The notes beneath the pieces were generated by a model. It had not been told where the DNA came from. It was given only the letters and a program-made list of their open reading frames with translations, and searched no databases. From Syncephalis fuscata (lineage: Eukaryota > Zoopagomycota > Zoopagomycetes > Zoopagales > Piptocephalidaceae): 64,000 bases of DNA. The position numbers and the translations under genes are program-made. Shown here one piece after another: positions 1-11,572 of the stretch. The stretch covers positions 1-64,000 of the forward strand of contig JAHLTZ010000015.1 in the NCBI GenBank assembly GCA_025786725.1, in the 5' to 3' direction. Within the stretch, counting starts at the first letter, position 1; every line of letters starts with the position of its first letter.

Positions 1-613
1 CTAGACTTGCCGGTTCCCTTTGATAGGAAGGCTTCCATCCCAATAATAATATACTTTTAAATAGTTAAAACCAAATTTGAATCAAGAGATAAGCATATAT
101 GTCTAGTAGAAAAATAAAATGGGTATTTTTACAGATGCGCAATCTAGAATGCTAATCTGTCAACATAGGCCTGAGACTTGAAATGAAGAGAGAAGAAGAA
201 ATAAAATAAAACGCAAAAGTAACTTGGATTAAGAGATCGAGGGCTAAGATCTATTAGACCGAGGAACAAAAATAGAAGCAGTATTAGGCCTATGCCTTTC
301 ACTACACTATAATAGATGCGGTTGGTACAGCAAAGGGCTTATAAAGTCATTGGATATGAAAAGTAAACTTGTGCATGCAATAGGTGAATCTCGCCTTTTG
401 CATAGAACATGAGTTATGTCTAGACCATAGCAGACATGTTACAATATTGGTATCTCAGTATAACCATAGATTTAAATAGCCCACGCAGCACACACAACTA
501 ACTAGTATTATCATCATTACACTCTACTTTCTTCCAATACCCACTACTACTTACTTTATACTAAACAAGCTCTATTGGTGCTTCCACTTAGTTTTCTTAA
601 AATCAATACCAAC
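1..613. other. Upstream flank of the microexon gene
   Basis: No gene is recognised here. The last ~130 bases before the ATG at 614 are a pyrimidine/adenine-rich leader (ACTAACTAG, TTCCAATACC, AACAAGC) of the kind seen in front of other genes in the window, so the promoter and 5' UTR of the microexon gene probably lie here. No clear TATA box could be assigned. Confidence 0.4.
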
Positions 614-2423
614 ATGAAGCTTTCTATTGCCGTCGTCTGCACCATTGTCATGGCTTTTGTGGCCGCCACATCCATGGTGGATGCCAGTCCAGCCCTAGCT
701 CGTCGTGGTACGTTGTAACTACAATAACTAGTTATACATTTAATTAAATATTATTTTAATAACAAATTAATGCTAATAGATCGTAAGTTGGATTGTATAC
801 CAGCCATCTATGTACTAATTGTATGCTATTTACTGTGTGTGTTTAACAACTTGTGTTAATAGCTTGTAAGTAATATTGTATATTTACTAAACATGTACTA
901 AATATATATTATTTACTGTGTGTATTCGATAACTTACATCGATAGATCGTAAGTGACATTGCACATTAATTAGCTATTAATTAAGCATATATTATTCTCT
1001 GTGTGCATAATAAATTGTATTAATAGTTCGTAAGTGCCATTGTATACTCATCAACTACGTACTAATTACATTTTATAAATTGATCATGTTTAATAACTTG
1101 TTTTAATAGAATGTAAGTGGAATTTTATACTAAGTAAATATACTCTAAACATATGTTATATATTGTGTGCGTAATAACCTGTATTAATAGTTAGTAAGTG
1201 GCACTTTATATTTATCAACTATGCACTAAACATATTTCATGCATTTTGTGCAATTAATAATTTGTATTGATAGCTCGTAAGCGTTATTGTATATTATTTA
1301 TTTATACACTAAGCATTTTTCATGCATTGTATTTATTTAATAATTTAACACTAATAGCTGGTAAGCGTTATTTTATATTTAACAACTACGTACTAAACAT
1401 GTATTACGCACTGTATGTGTTTAATAATTTATATTAATAGCTTGTAAGTGCCATTGTATATTTAACAATTACGTACTAAACATGTATTGCACTCTGTATG
1501 TGTAATGACTTGTATTAATAGCTCGTAAGTGTCATTGTATATTTACCAATTATACACTAAACATACGCCGTGCACTGTGTATATTTAATGACTTGTATTG
1601 ATAGCGCGTAAGTGATATTGCATATTTATCAATCAAGCACTAAACGTATGTCATACATCATGTATATCTAATGGCCTATGTTAATAGGTCGTAAGTAATA
1701 TTATATATTTACCAACTATGCTTTAAATATGTCTTATACGTTGTATATTTCTAATAACTTATATTAACAGGTCGTAAGTGTTATTTTATACCCATAAGCT
1801 ATGCACTAAATATATGTCATATATTGTGTGTTTAATAACTTATGATAATAGATAGTAAGTGACATTGTATATTCATTAACTATACACTAAACGCATGCAA
1901 TATACCGTATATTTTTAATAACTTGTATTGATAGCTCGTAAGTGGCAGCCCGTATTCATAAGATATATGCTAAACATATACTATACATTTTATATGCATG
2001 CTTAATAATTTGCATTAATAGGTAGTAAGTAGTATTTTATATTAGTTAAATATGCACTAAACGTATATCATACATTTTATATGTTTAATAATTTATATTG
2101 ATAGACGGTAAGTGATATTGTATACGCATCAACTATGTCTAAACATACATCATGCACTGCTTTTGTTTGATAACTTGTATTAATAGCTGGTAAGTAACAA
2201 TTTATATTTATTAGTTATGCGCTAAACATATGGTATGCACTGTTTATATCTAATGATTTGTATTATTAGTCAGTAAGTAGCATTGCGTATTAATCAATCA
2301 TGCACTAAAAGATGTTTACACTGCGTGTTTAATAATTTACACTGATAGTTTGTAAGTATGATTGTCTAGTGTTGTTTTATACACTAATTATATGATATGT
2401 CGCATTCATTTATAAACATAGAA
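614..2423 (+). CDS. Secreted peptide precursor assembled from 20 three-base microexons
   Basis: Exon 1 (614-707, 94 nt) encodes a classic signal peptide (MKLSIAVVCTIVMAFVAA...) with a likely cleavage after VDA, then SPALARR, ending one base into a codon at donor GTACGT. Then follow 20 exons of exactly 3 nt, each preceded by TAG (once CAG) and followed by GTAAGT or GTAAGC: 780 ATC, 863 CTT, 946 ATC, 1027 TTC, 1110 AAT, 1191 TTA, 1274 CTC, 1358 CTG, 1441 CTT, 1522 CTC, 1605 CGC, 1688 GTC, 1771 GTC, 1852 ATA, 1935 CTC, 2022 GTA, 2105 ACG, 2187 CTG, 2270 TCA, 2349 TTT. The last exon starts at 2422 with AA. Spliced in phase 1 they read DPYLQFTPASPRRHTRNAVI and then TAA across the last junction: 51 residues in all, and 16 of the 20 array codons end in T. 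The array-encoded part begins directly after Arg-Arg, so a Kex2-processed secreted peptide is inferred. I recognise no family. Splicing of every unit is inferred, not shown. Confidence 0.72.
708..2421 (+). repeat. Tandem intron/microexon array, ~83-bp period, 20 units
   Basis: Twenty-one consecutive introns of 70-84 nt (most 78-80) are recognisably homologous to one another. Each begins GTAAGTG(A/C)ATTGTATATT-like, has CACTAAACATAT near the middle and ends in AATAACTTGTATTAATAG-like sequence. Distances between successive three-base segments are 79-87 bp and mostly 83 or 81. Unit lengths are not multiples of three and the units contain many stops, so the array cannot be an open frame unless spliced. 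The three-base segments show 14 different triplets among 20, while the flanking AG and GTAAG bases are invariant. Confidence 0.9.
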
Positions 2424-3495
2424 TAACCGATGCTCTCAAGACAGCAACATTGGCATATAATTACGCTTTTAGCTTAATATTCTTTAGATATATCCTTGGC
2501 AAGAAACAAGATCATTTGATGAATGCCGTCTAGTCTACCTCCATATCAAGTTCTAACCAATGTTCCAGTTTATGCATCTTTAATCAATGATATCATTGTA
2601 TTATTAACAAGTCTGCAGTCAGTTGTGTCTACTCGATATGCAAACTTGTTATAATAAACATATATTTTATTTAATTATATTAATCAAGTGTTTATATGTA
2701 TTCTATGTTTAGCTTGTATCAAAGTGCTAGCAGACATTAGTCAATTAAAGATACCAATACCCTATTTGTACTGTTATGCTATAGTGATTATAAACGTAGA
2801 TTGACTTAATTGTAGTGGTATTCGTATTAATATAATAGCAATACCTTATTTTCAGCAATTTAATAGCACTATTTACTATTTGTAACGCTGTCGAGTGAAT
2901 TAAATATTAAATATTATAAAATTGATATATTTATGCTATTGAACATGCTAACATTTAATTTAAATAACTAATAGACTGTTTATAAAATAGACTGTGTGTG
3001 TATACTAACCAATAATGGCGATTAAAAACAAACAAAAGACATTATGATACAGTGAAGAACAGTAGAAAATAAAGCAATATAGGTAATAATAAGCAGCGGA
3101 TGCTACTGAAATGAATGAATGGTGTAAAAATGGTTAATGCTTATCAATAGCTAATAAATAATATCTATTTTCTCATTAATCGACAGAAAATACAGTTATT
3201 TGCGATGTGAAAGCAAAAGGTAGATTGTAATTGGGACTCAATTTAATTGTGATTTAATTGAACTCAATAAGCAAAGTTGATTCGAGTTCAATTCACCAAT
3301 AAACCCAATACATATAGTAAATAGTATTTTCCTTCGCACAGTTCGCGCTTCCATCGTCTCCTTTATCGATTTATCGTAGTATATGTTCATCCGGAGATTA
3401 TCTCTGCCAACTGAACGACTTCAACTGTTGTGATCAAATAGCGGCCATTGTCAATTAAAAGGCTGTTTATTCTTTCATAAATCTAACAATTGATC
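2424..3495. other. AT-rich intergenic region with poly(A) signals
   Basis: No open frame or RNA gene is recognised. AATAAA occurs at about 2653 and could end the microexon transcript. The last ~150 bases, which include short pyrimidine runs, are the likely promoter of the SWI3-like gene. Confidence 0.4.
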
Positions 3496-6400
3496 ATGGC
3501 GGAAGAAACAAAATCTGCCAATTTTAATCCTTCATTCCATCAGCTCCACAGCGTCATTGCTGGATTTGACACGCTCCGCAATGCAATCAATGTACCAGCC
3601 TCGTTTGCTGGCATTACTGGTGCACAGCTTGCGACGCTATCTGTAGAATTGCTTCGCGTAAATGAACTCTTGTTTGGGCAACAAGCTGGCAACGTTAATC
3701 TACGTGGTCCTAAACTGCCAGTACATTTACTGGACGCGTCAAAACTTACTAGCGACGCACCTGTTTTACGTCTTATCCAAGAGACACTGCTCTTTTGCGC
3801 GGGTAAAAACTGCCACGACTTACAGCTGTCGCAATCTGTCCGAGTTGATGATTTACTTGCACTATTTGGTCATTTGCGATCTGTAGCCATTAATGCAGGA
3901 TGGTGGCGTATACCACGTATCACTTTTGAAGAAACATTGGCCCTGGAACTACAGCAAAAAATAACGGAAATGGTTCATGCATTGGGTGGTAAGTTACTGT
4001 CATTTTATTATCAAATCATTATTAATATTAAAGTAATTATAGGCGAATTAACAGCTAATCACCAGGATGCGACCCATATTATTGTACCAAATGCAGAAGA
4101 GACAGCTAATAACGACCAAGAATGGTATCGTGTTGTTGACCGCCGCGATGGCATGGTTCGTGTACACTGGGGCTACTTTCCCGACTCTTATGACAGCTGG
4201 CTTTCAGAATCTGAGGATATTAAGGGTGATGCTGAGCCGGAACCAGTCATTACACCGCCTCGTCCAGTACTATTTCGTTGGCTAGAGGATAGCGTTAAAT
4301 TCCATGAATGGATGAATGAAGAAGATTATGAGCCAGATAGTTCAACATCGCTTTCACGTCAACCAACAGCACATACAACGATCAGTAAACGCGTTGCCGG
4401 TGACATTGAGCAAAATGCATCCGATAAGCGTCCACGTCATGACATGGATGGTGTTAGCGTAGAGAATGCCACTCCAGTCATCTTGAACAGCGTGCAGAAG
4501 AACTCGGTGCAGCTGGCCGCAATAAACGAGCTGAACTAGAGCCATTAACATCTGGACATCAACTGAATGCATCCCATACTGTAACCATGTCTGTGCACAA
4601 CAAAACATCTAGCACTACAACTGCTCAGGACATACAGCTATGAGTTTAGGCGATAACGAACCAATGGCCCAGGTTAAAGAAGAAACGCCACAGAATGCAT
4701 CTATTGTAGGCGATGGAGCTGTCAGTGGCAATGCTATGGCCGTTGATGCCAGTGGTGTGGCATCTGTTAAGAAACAGTATACAGATGAAGATGCTCGTCG
4801 TTTCTTATCTCAACAAACGCAAGAAGTTATCATTCCAAGCTATGCAGCATGGTTTTCATTCGATAATATTCACGATATTGAAAAGAATGCTCTACCCGAG
4901 TTTTTTAACAACAAAAACCGATCAAAAACACCAACAGTTTATAAGGATTATCGCGATTTTATGATTAATACCAATCGACTTAATCCAGTTGAGTATTTGA
5001 CAGTTACTGCATGCCGAAGAAATCTGGCTGGCGATGTATGCACTATTATGCGTGTACACGCCTTTCTAGAACAATGGGGACTAATTAACTATCAAGTATG
5101 TATTAATAACAAGCTAATTAACTATTGACTAACAAATGACATATAGGTCGATGCAGAAACTCGCCCTTCACTGGTAGCACCTCCATTTACTGGTCATTTT
5201 AGAGTGACGGTAGATACGCCACGTGGTCTACAGCCATTTTTACCAGCAGCTAAACAAAGCACTGCCAAACCACCTGGTCAAATGCCGCCAGCCACACCAA
5301 AGCTAGGTGGAGGTGAAGCAGCCTCCACACCCGCCTCGACAGTGCATCCACAACACCGGCTACTGCTACTGGTAACGGTAGTTTAGCCACCAATCTGACT
5401 GGTGGCAATATGGATTTAAGAAAGAACATTTATGACGCACAAGCCTCTGCAGCTGATACGTCTAGACTAACAACCAACGGTACTGAAGCTAAAGTACCAG
5501 CCAAATACCACTGTTCTACTTGTGGCGTAGAATGTACCGTATTACGTTATCACCACATGAAAAACAAGCTATTTGACGTGTGTCCTAACTGTTATCGTGA
5601 CGGCCGATTCCCATCTAATATGTTTAGCGGTGATTTTATTCGTATTGCAAGCCAACAAGAAACGCCAAGTAACACATGGTCTGATGAGGAGACACTACGA
5701 CTATTAGAGGCATTGGACATGTTTGAAGACGACTGGAATCGTATTTCTGATCATGTACGCACAAAGACACGCGAACAATGCATTCTTCACTTTTTACAAC
5801 TGCCAATTGAAGAGCCATTTCTTGGTGCACGCGAAGGTGATCTTGGACCACTACAATATGCATACCAGCCATTCAGCCAGGCTGATAATCCGGTAATGTC
5901 GGTAGTGGCCTTTTTGGCCTCGGTAGTCAATCCCGGTGTGGCGGCAGCAGCGGCACAATCGGCGCTCAAAGAATTATCAAAGAAAGACAAAAAGACGTCT
6001 AAATCAACGGGAGAAGATGCCGATGGTGATACAGCCATGGGCGAGGAAGAAGTAGAAGAGAAGCCAGTCATTAGTGAGACAACAACAGGTAAGTAGATAA
6101 AACAATATATTAGTAATTAAAGCTTTAATTGCTAATATATATTATAACAAATGATGCAATAGCAACGAATAATGAAACAACTACAGAGCGTTCAATGGAT
6201 CAATCGACGGTAACTAGAGCGGCTAATGCTGCATTGGGAGCAGCCGCAGCCAAAGCTAAGGTATTGGCTGATTATGAAGAGCGTGAAGTACAACGACTAG
6301 TATACGCCGTAGTTGAGTCACAAATGAAGAAGCTTGAATTGAAGATGAACCAGCTAGAAGAGCTGGAACAGCTATTGGAACAAGAACGTCAAGAATTAGA

Positions 6401-6830
6401 CCGTGAACGTCAGCAAGTATTATCGGAACGTTTAGCTTTACGCAATGCCACACTTGCTATATCTAACAGCATTAGTGATAATGCAAGTGCTGCAACTACC
6501 ACTGCTACTTCAACTAATAATAATGATAATAATGATAATAACAATGATGTTAATAGTAATGTAGCGTCAACTACATCTATTGTTCCGGCGTTTACTGGCA
6601 CTGCTGCTCCTATTGTAACCTCGAACATTACTGGTATGTCTACGGCCATAGTACAAGAAACAGATACTTTAATGGAGACTGTTACCACAACACCATTACC
6701 AACCACCACAACCACAACCACCACATCATTACCATTATCAACATCATCAGTAGCACCCATAGGAGCAGCAACATCAGCAACACCAGCCAACACTACAGCT
6801 ACTATTATAACAACAACACTACTACAATGA
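3496..6830 (+). CDS. RSC8: SWI3/RSC8/SMARCC-type chromatin-remodelling scaffold subunit
   Basis: This is the core scaffold of SWI/SNF- or RSC-class remodellers in the nucleus. In order it shows the SMARCC N-terminal module ([18 protein letters not shown] and [13 protein letters not shown]), a SWIRM domain ([20 protein letters not shown] through [13 protein letters not shown]), a ZZ-like zinc finger (CSTCGVECT...CPNCY), a SANT domain ([20 protein letters not shown] ... [12 protein letters not shown]) and a C-terminal heptad-rich coiled coil. Clear introns are 3989-4042, 5096-5146 and 6089-6162. The first two are multiples of three; 3989-4042 has no stop and is read through in unspliced frame. 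Three frame changes lie outside any plausible intron (about 4458-4536, 4613-4640 and 5317-5383), each equivalent to one missing base. The reading is otherwise intact, so sequence error is likelier than a pseudogene. ATG 3496 is the first ATG in frame and follows an AT-rich leader. The C-terminal tail is Asn/Thr-rich low complexity. Confidence 0.9.
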
Positions 6831-6924
6831 CAGAATAAAGAATAAACGCTGTTAATATTTTTAAAACCAACTACTTTAATATTACAATTGAATGAAAAAC
6901 TAACGATAGCACGACTGAAATACG

Positions 6925-8723
6925 CTAAGTGGTCGGTAATCTTTGTTCCCATAAAGTAGCGCTATTGACACCGATAAATCCACATAATACTAATCCGGCA
7001 CCTATCCAATAGCTAACATTTACAATAAGTCCTTTGAATACAATATCGCCAAAGAATGCGATAGGAATCTATAGGTGTATTATTGCTATTATTAGTTGGA
7101 TAGCATTATACAAATAAATATAACTAACCGAAAGAGCCAGGCCCAGTGTAGCGACTAGTGGCGATGTCTATAAGTAGTTGAATTAGTCATTATTATAACA
7201 TACTATGGTGTCCACCTACCAATAGTACAGCAAGTAACCAAAGATAGTCAGATAGAAAAGTACCCAAGAATGCATTAATACAAAGTATGGTCCATATTGT
7301 ACTTGAACCAGGCAGTGCAAACGTCTCAAGGCCTAGCCAGTGAAGTAGTAGCAGTATGGGCCACATACCAAACATATTGAATATACCAACAAATCCAAAG
7401 AATAGTGTTGTATCAGCCCGTGTCTCATTATGCATCTGTCGTTTAAGCAATACAGTATAACAGCCGTAGAAGAATGCACCCAACAAGGCCAGTGCATCTC
7501 CCCATAAATGGCTCGATAATGAAGGTGAGTCACTAGGTGTTGATGACTGAGCAGGAGCATACGTTACTAGTGCCACACCCACTAGACTATTAATAATATC
7601 AATTAGTATAATATAATATAATATAATATAATATATATATATATCAATCGATGATTAGTTTACCTTATAGTAGCCGCAATACAACGAGCAAAGCTTAATT
7701 GTTCCACACCAGCCATCGAACCAACCAGTAAAGTGAATAAGCCTATAAACAGTAATTTATTAGAGGTTAACTGCAAGTAATGTGGCTATGATATCATTAC
7801 CAGAAGTTGAGCCGATTACGGTGCTACTAGCCACTGACGTATAGGCAAGTGATGCATTTTGTGTCCAATTGGCTAAAAACCAAATAATACAAAATTTGGC
7901 ACTTAGACTAGCAATCTAGTAATAAATACAATAAAATAAATAGTAATATTAATAATGATGTGGTTATGATAATGCTAATTACCTCATGTAATGACATTGA
8001 TCTATCTTTTTCGTGCACTGGTAAATGATCATGAGTGGTTGATAAATTGATTTCCATTTTAGCAGTCCATCGATCAATGTCCTCGCCTGTAATGGATGTC
8101 GTCTTGTTGGATGCTGGTGGTACAGACATGAGAGATGCATTGCAGGGGCTTGGCTCAATAGGTGCGGCAATAGTCAATGATGGCGTAACCATGCCAGAAA
8201 AAGAGGATGAAGTAGCATTGGTAATGGTGGTAGTTGTGGTGGTGGTGGTGGTTGGTACTACTACGGTAGTACTTTTCTGCGCTGATAATAATGGCTGTGT
8301 TTCGTCAAAGCTAACATAGTCACCTGACGGTAATGGTTGTCGTCTTATAATGGCCGCCATAGAAATACATGGTATTAGCCATGATTAATATAACAGTCTA
8401 TCTAGTTAGACTACTTACTCGGTTGACCGAGACCAATGTCTTTGATTTGGTGTAGTTGTAAACCAGTAGATAGCCAAGTAAAAGGAAAACGTACACGTAT
8501 TGAAGTAAGTTATAAAGAATGGTTTGCTATACTCAAACTCGGTAAATATGCCCTATCATAACAATAACAACAATAAATAAATTTTGTTTGTTTTTTATAC
8601 ACGTCTACTTACTTGTATGGCAAATGACGAGCCCACCCAACATATAACTACGCCTAGAAGAGCTAATAGTCCTTGAAAGTATCGAGTATTCTTCCATAGA
8701 AACGAGATAGTAGAGGAATTCAT
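6925..8723 (-). CDS. SLC35F/EamA-family membrane transporter
   Basis: A drug/metabolite-transporter superfamily protein like SLC35F5 and yeast YML018C (vacuolar or Golgi membrane; substrate not deducible). Eight exons fit in phase: 8723-8613, 8552-8419, 8310-7983, 7915-7801, 7742-7664, 7586-7220, 7167-7129 and 7068-6925, giving 438 residues. Family signatures are GLLALLGVVICWVGSSFAIQ followed by an F-x-x-Y-x-K-P-F-F motif in the first part, FLANWTQNASLAYTSVASST, then SGLFTLLVGSMAGVE and the second EamA half (LLGAFFYGCYTVLLKR ... FLSDYLWLLAVLLTSPLVAT). About ten hydrophobic helices are visible. A Ser/Thr-rich loop separates helix 2 from helix 3. The acceptor of exon 3 (TTAG at 8311-8312) was chosen on phase. 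A protein starting at the in-frame ATG 8360 would lack the first two helices. Confidence 0.85.
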
Positions 8724-9170
8724 AGCTATAGAATACTTGAATCAATGCCGTATTAAACAATGTATATATGTTGCTCTGTTTAATATAAAAGTAGACTAGT
8801 AATACAGACGAAGAACTACAGTAACTGTAGTAATGAATTCAACACAAACTTCATCAGTGGCTTAGAGTAAATTGGAAAAGCAATAGCTTAAAAGAAATAT
8901 GAGCAAAAATAAAACCAAGTTTTACAAATCATCGTCGTTAATGTTTATTAATGGTAATATATATATATATAAGTGGGTGGTTGGGTGTGTGTTGTGTTAA
9001 GCACGCCATTTAACACATTGGGCACGCTACTCTCTCTGTCTCTCTCCGTCTCTCTTGCCTTCTTTGCTCGCTTTCCTTTACATTCATATTAAACAATAGC
9101 AGTTAAAACTAAACAGTTTCACTCCTTGACCACTTGATATCGTTGTTGCTATTCCACTAAAGCTGCACCG
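8724..9170. promoter_or_regulatory. Divergent promoter between transporter and NDUFA12 genes
   Basis: The two start codons face away from each other across 447 bp. The centre holds an alternating TA run near 8950 and a pyrimidine-rich tract of CTCTCT/GTCTCT type at about 9030-9070, on the NDUFA12 side. No other gene is seen. Confidence 0.45.
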
Positions 9171-9761
9171 ATGTCGCTAGCTCGTTTTGTACGTAACGCG
9201 ATCCAGAGTGGTCGTCGTTTTCCATGGACATTCTATACGATTTGCGATGCTAAGCCACCCGGTCATCTTGTAGGCACCGATCAGTTTGGCAATCGCTACT
9301 TTGAAGATACCAAGAGCGAGATTTGGGGTAAGATCTAGTGTAAATACGTGAATAGACACACGCGTATATATATAGCTATCGACAAAACTCAACTAAGTAA
9401 CTCCTATTGCGATTCATAGCACGTCAACGTTGGGTTGAGTCGCCATCAAGCGATTTTGATTCATCTCAAGTGCCAGCTGAATGGTAAGTGTTTACTAGTG
9501 AAATTATATAATAATATAAATATATACTATTATATTATTGTTCCAGTAAAAACTATTTTCTATTTATTAACGCTATCTAGGCATTCATGGCTGCATCGTA
9601 TTACCGATAAACGAACTGTGCCTACAAATGAAGTAATGATGGATCGTTGGTTGGCCAAACATACGCCTAACTATACAGGTACATCACGCGCCTATCGTCC
9701 GTATAACACAACAGCGCCCAAGATACAAAGCTGGGAACCAACAGCAGCACCGCGCGATTGA
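9171..9761 (+). CDS. NDUFA12: NADH:ubiquinone oxidoreductase (complex I) subunit NDUFA12/B17.2
   Basis: An accessory subunit of the matrix arm of mitochondrial complex I. Three exons (9171-9327, 9420-9483, 9581-9761) give 133 residues, near the family's usual length. Diagnostic segments are HLVGTDQFGNRYFED, RQRWVE, SSQVPAEWHSWLHRITD and the C-terminal YTGTSRAYRPYNTT...KIQSWEP, which separate it from the shorter-tailed assembly factor NDUFAF2. Both introns interrupt codons (phases 1 and 2) and have GTAAGA/GTAAGT donors with TAG acceptors. Its presence shows that this fungus has a respiratory complex I, unlike budding yeast. Confidence 0.92.
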
Positions 9762-10371
9762 ATGATTAATAATAAAGCTAAAGTACACAATATACACACT
9801 CTATTGTGTTATTGTTTAGTCATAACTAATTATAATATATATATCTCTTTATTTGAGTGGCTACATTATTTATCTACTAATAACTATACCGGTTCTTCAA
9901 TATGGATCACATGATTAAAAGTAATTAACTTTACGTGGCACATGATCATAAATAATGAGACGATTCGGCTAATCCATTCCATAACACACTACACTCACTC
10001 AATCATTACTTGACAACATAGTAATCGTCATAATAATGCGTGCTATCCCATCTGTTTGGGGATAAAGGGGACGCGATTGAATATGTGAATAATGTGCATC
10101 GTCTTATTCTTTCACACCTTTCTTTTATTAACCACACCACCACCTCTTCTTCCTTATCACTGCCACTATCAACACCTCTACTCTACTCTACTCTACTTGT
10201 TCGCATTGCTACGTACTCCTCTTCTAGTACTATCTACTCTCATCCACGCACCTCCTGTCATCCAAGTGTGCACTGTTCTACTTTCCTACGCTTGCTATTT
10301 ACACTTTTTACATCTTGCCTCTGCATTTCATTGGTTTTTGCGTTGCCTACATTCGTTAACTATTTAACACA
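9762..10371. other. Intergenic region and YPT7 5' leader
   Basis: AATAAA-type signals lie just after the NDUFA12 stop. The last ~270 bases are a long pyrimidine-rich (CT) stretch leading to the YPT7 ATG, typical of strong fungal promoters. Open frames here are by-products of the pyrimidine bias and match nothing. Confidence 0.4.
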
Positions 10372-11388
<1,017 letters not shown>

Positions 11389-11572
11389 AAGCAACATCAA
11401 TATTGAATTGACTCGTGTTTATGTGTGTGAGGTTTTTTGTTATGGGAATGGGCTTATGGTGCACCAATATACAAATAGCATATTTTATCAATGCAACTAC
11501 TATATACACAATATTACTGAATGACAATTGAAATGCAAAAGATGATATGTTTTGTTTTAACTCTATTTATTA

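Noticed and set aside
708-2421. CRISPR-like or simple minisatellite reading of the 83-bp array
   Set aside because: The units are imperfect, the variable part is only three bases, and the invariant bases are exactly AG and GTAAG in the right order downstream of a signal-peptide exon. The genome is eukaryotic. A neutral minisatellite would not be expected to keep the 3-nt spacing 20 times out of 20 and an open phase ending in a stop.
6410-6952. 180-residue Val-rich frame opposite the RSC8 C-terminus
   Set aside because: A shadow of the Thr/Asn-rich low-complexity coding sequence on the other strand.
7908-8360. Independent gene starting at ATG 8360 on the minus strand
   Set aside because: It is an internal exon of the SLC35F transporter: exons on both sides supply family helices and join in phase at 8310.
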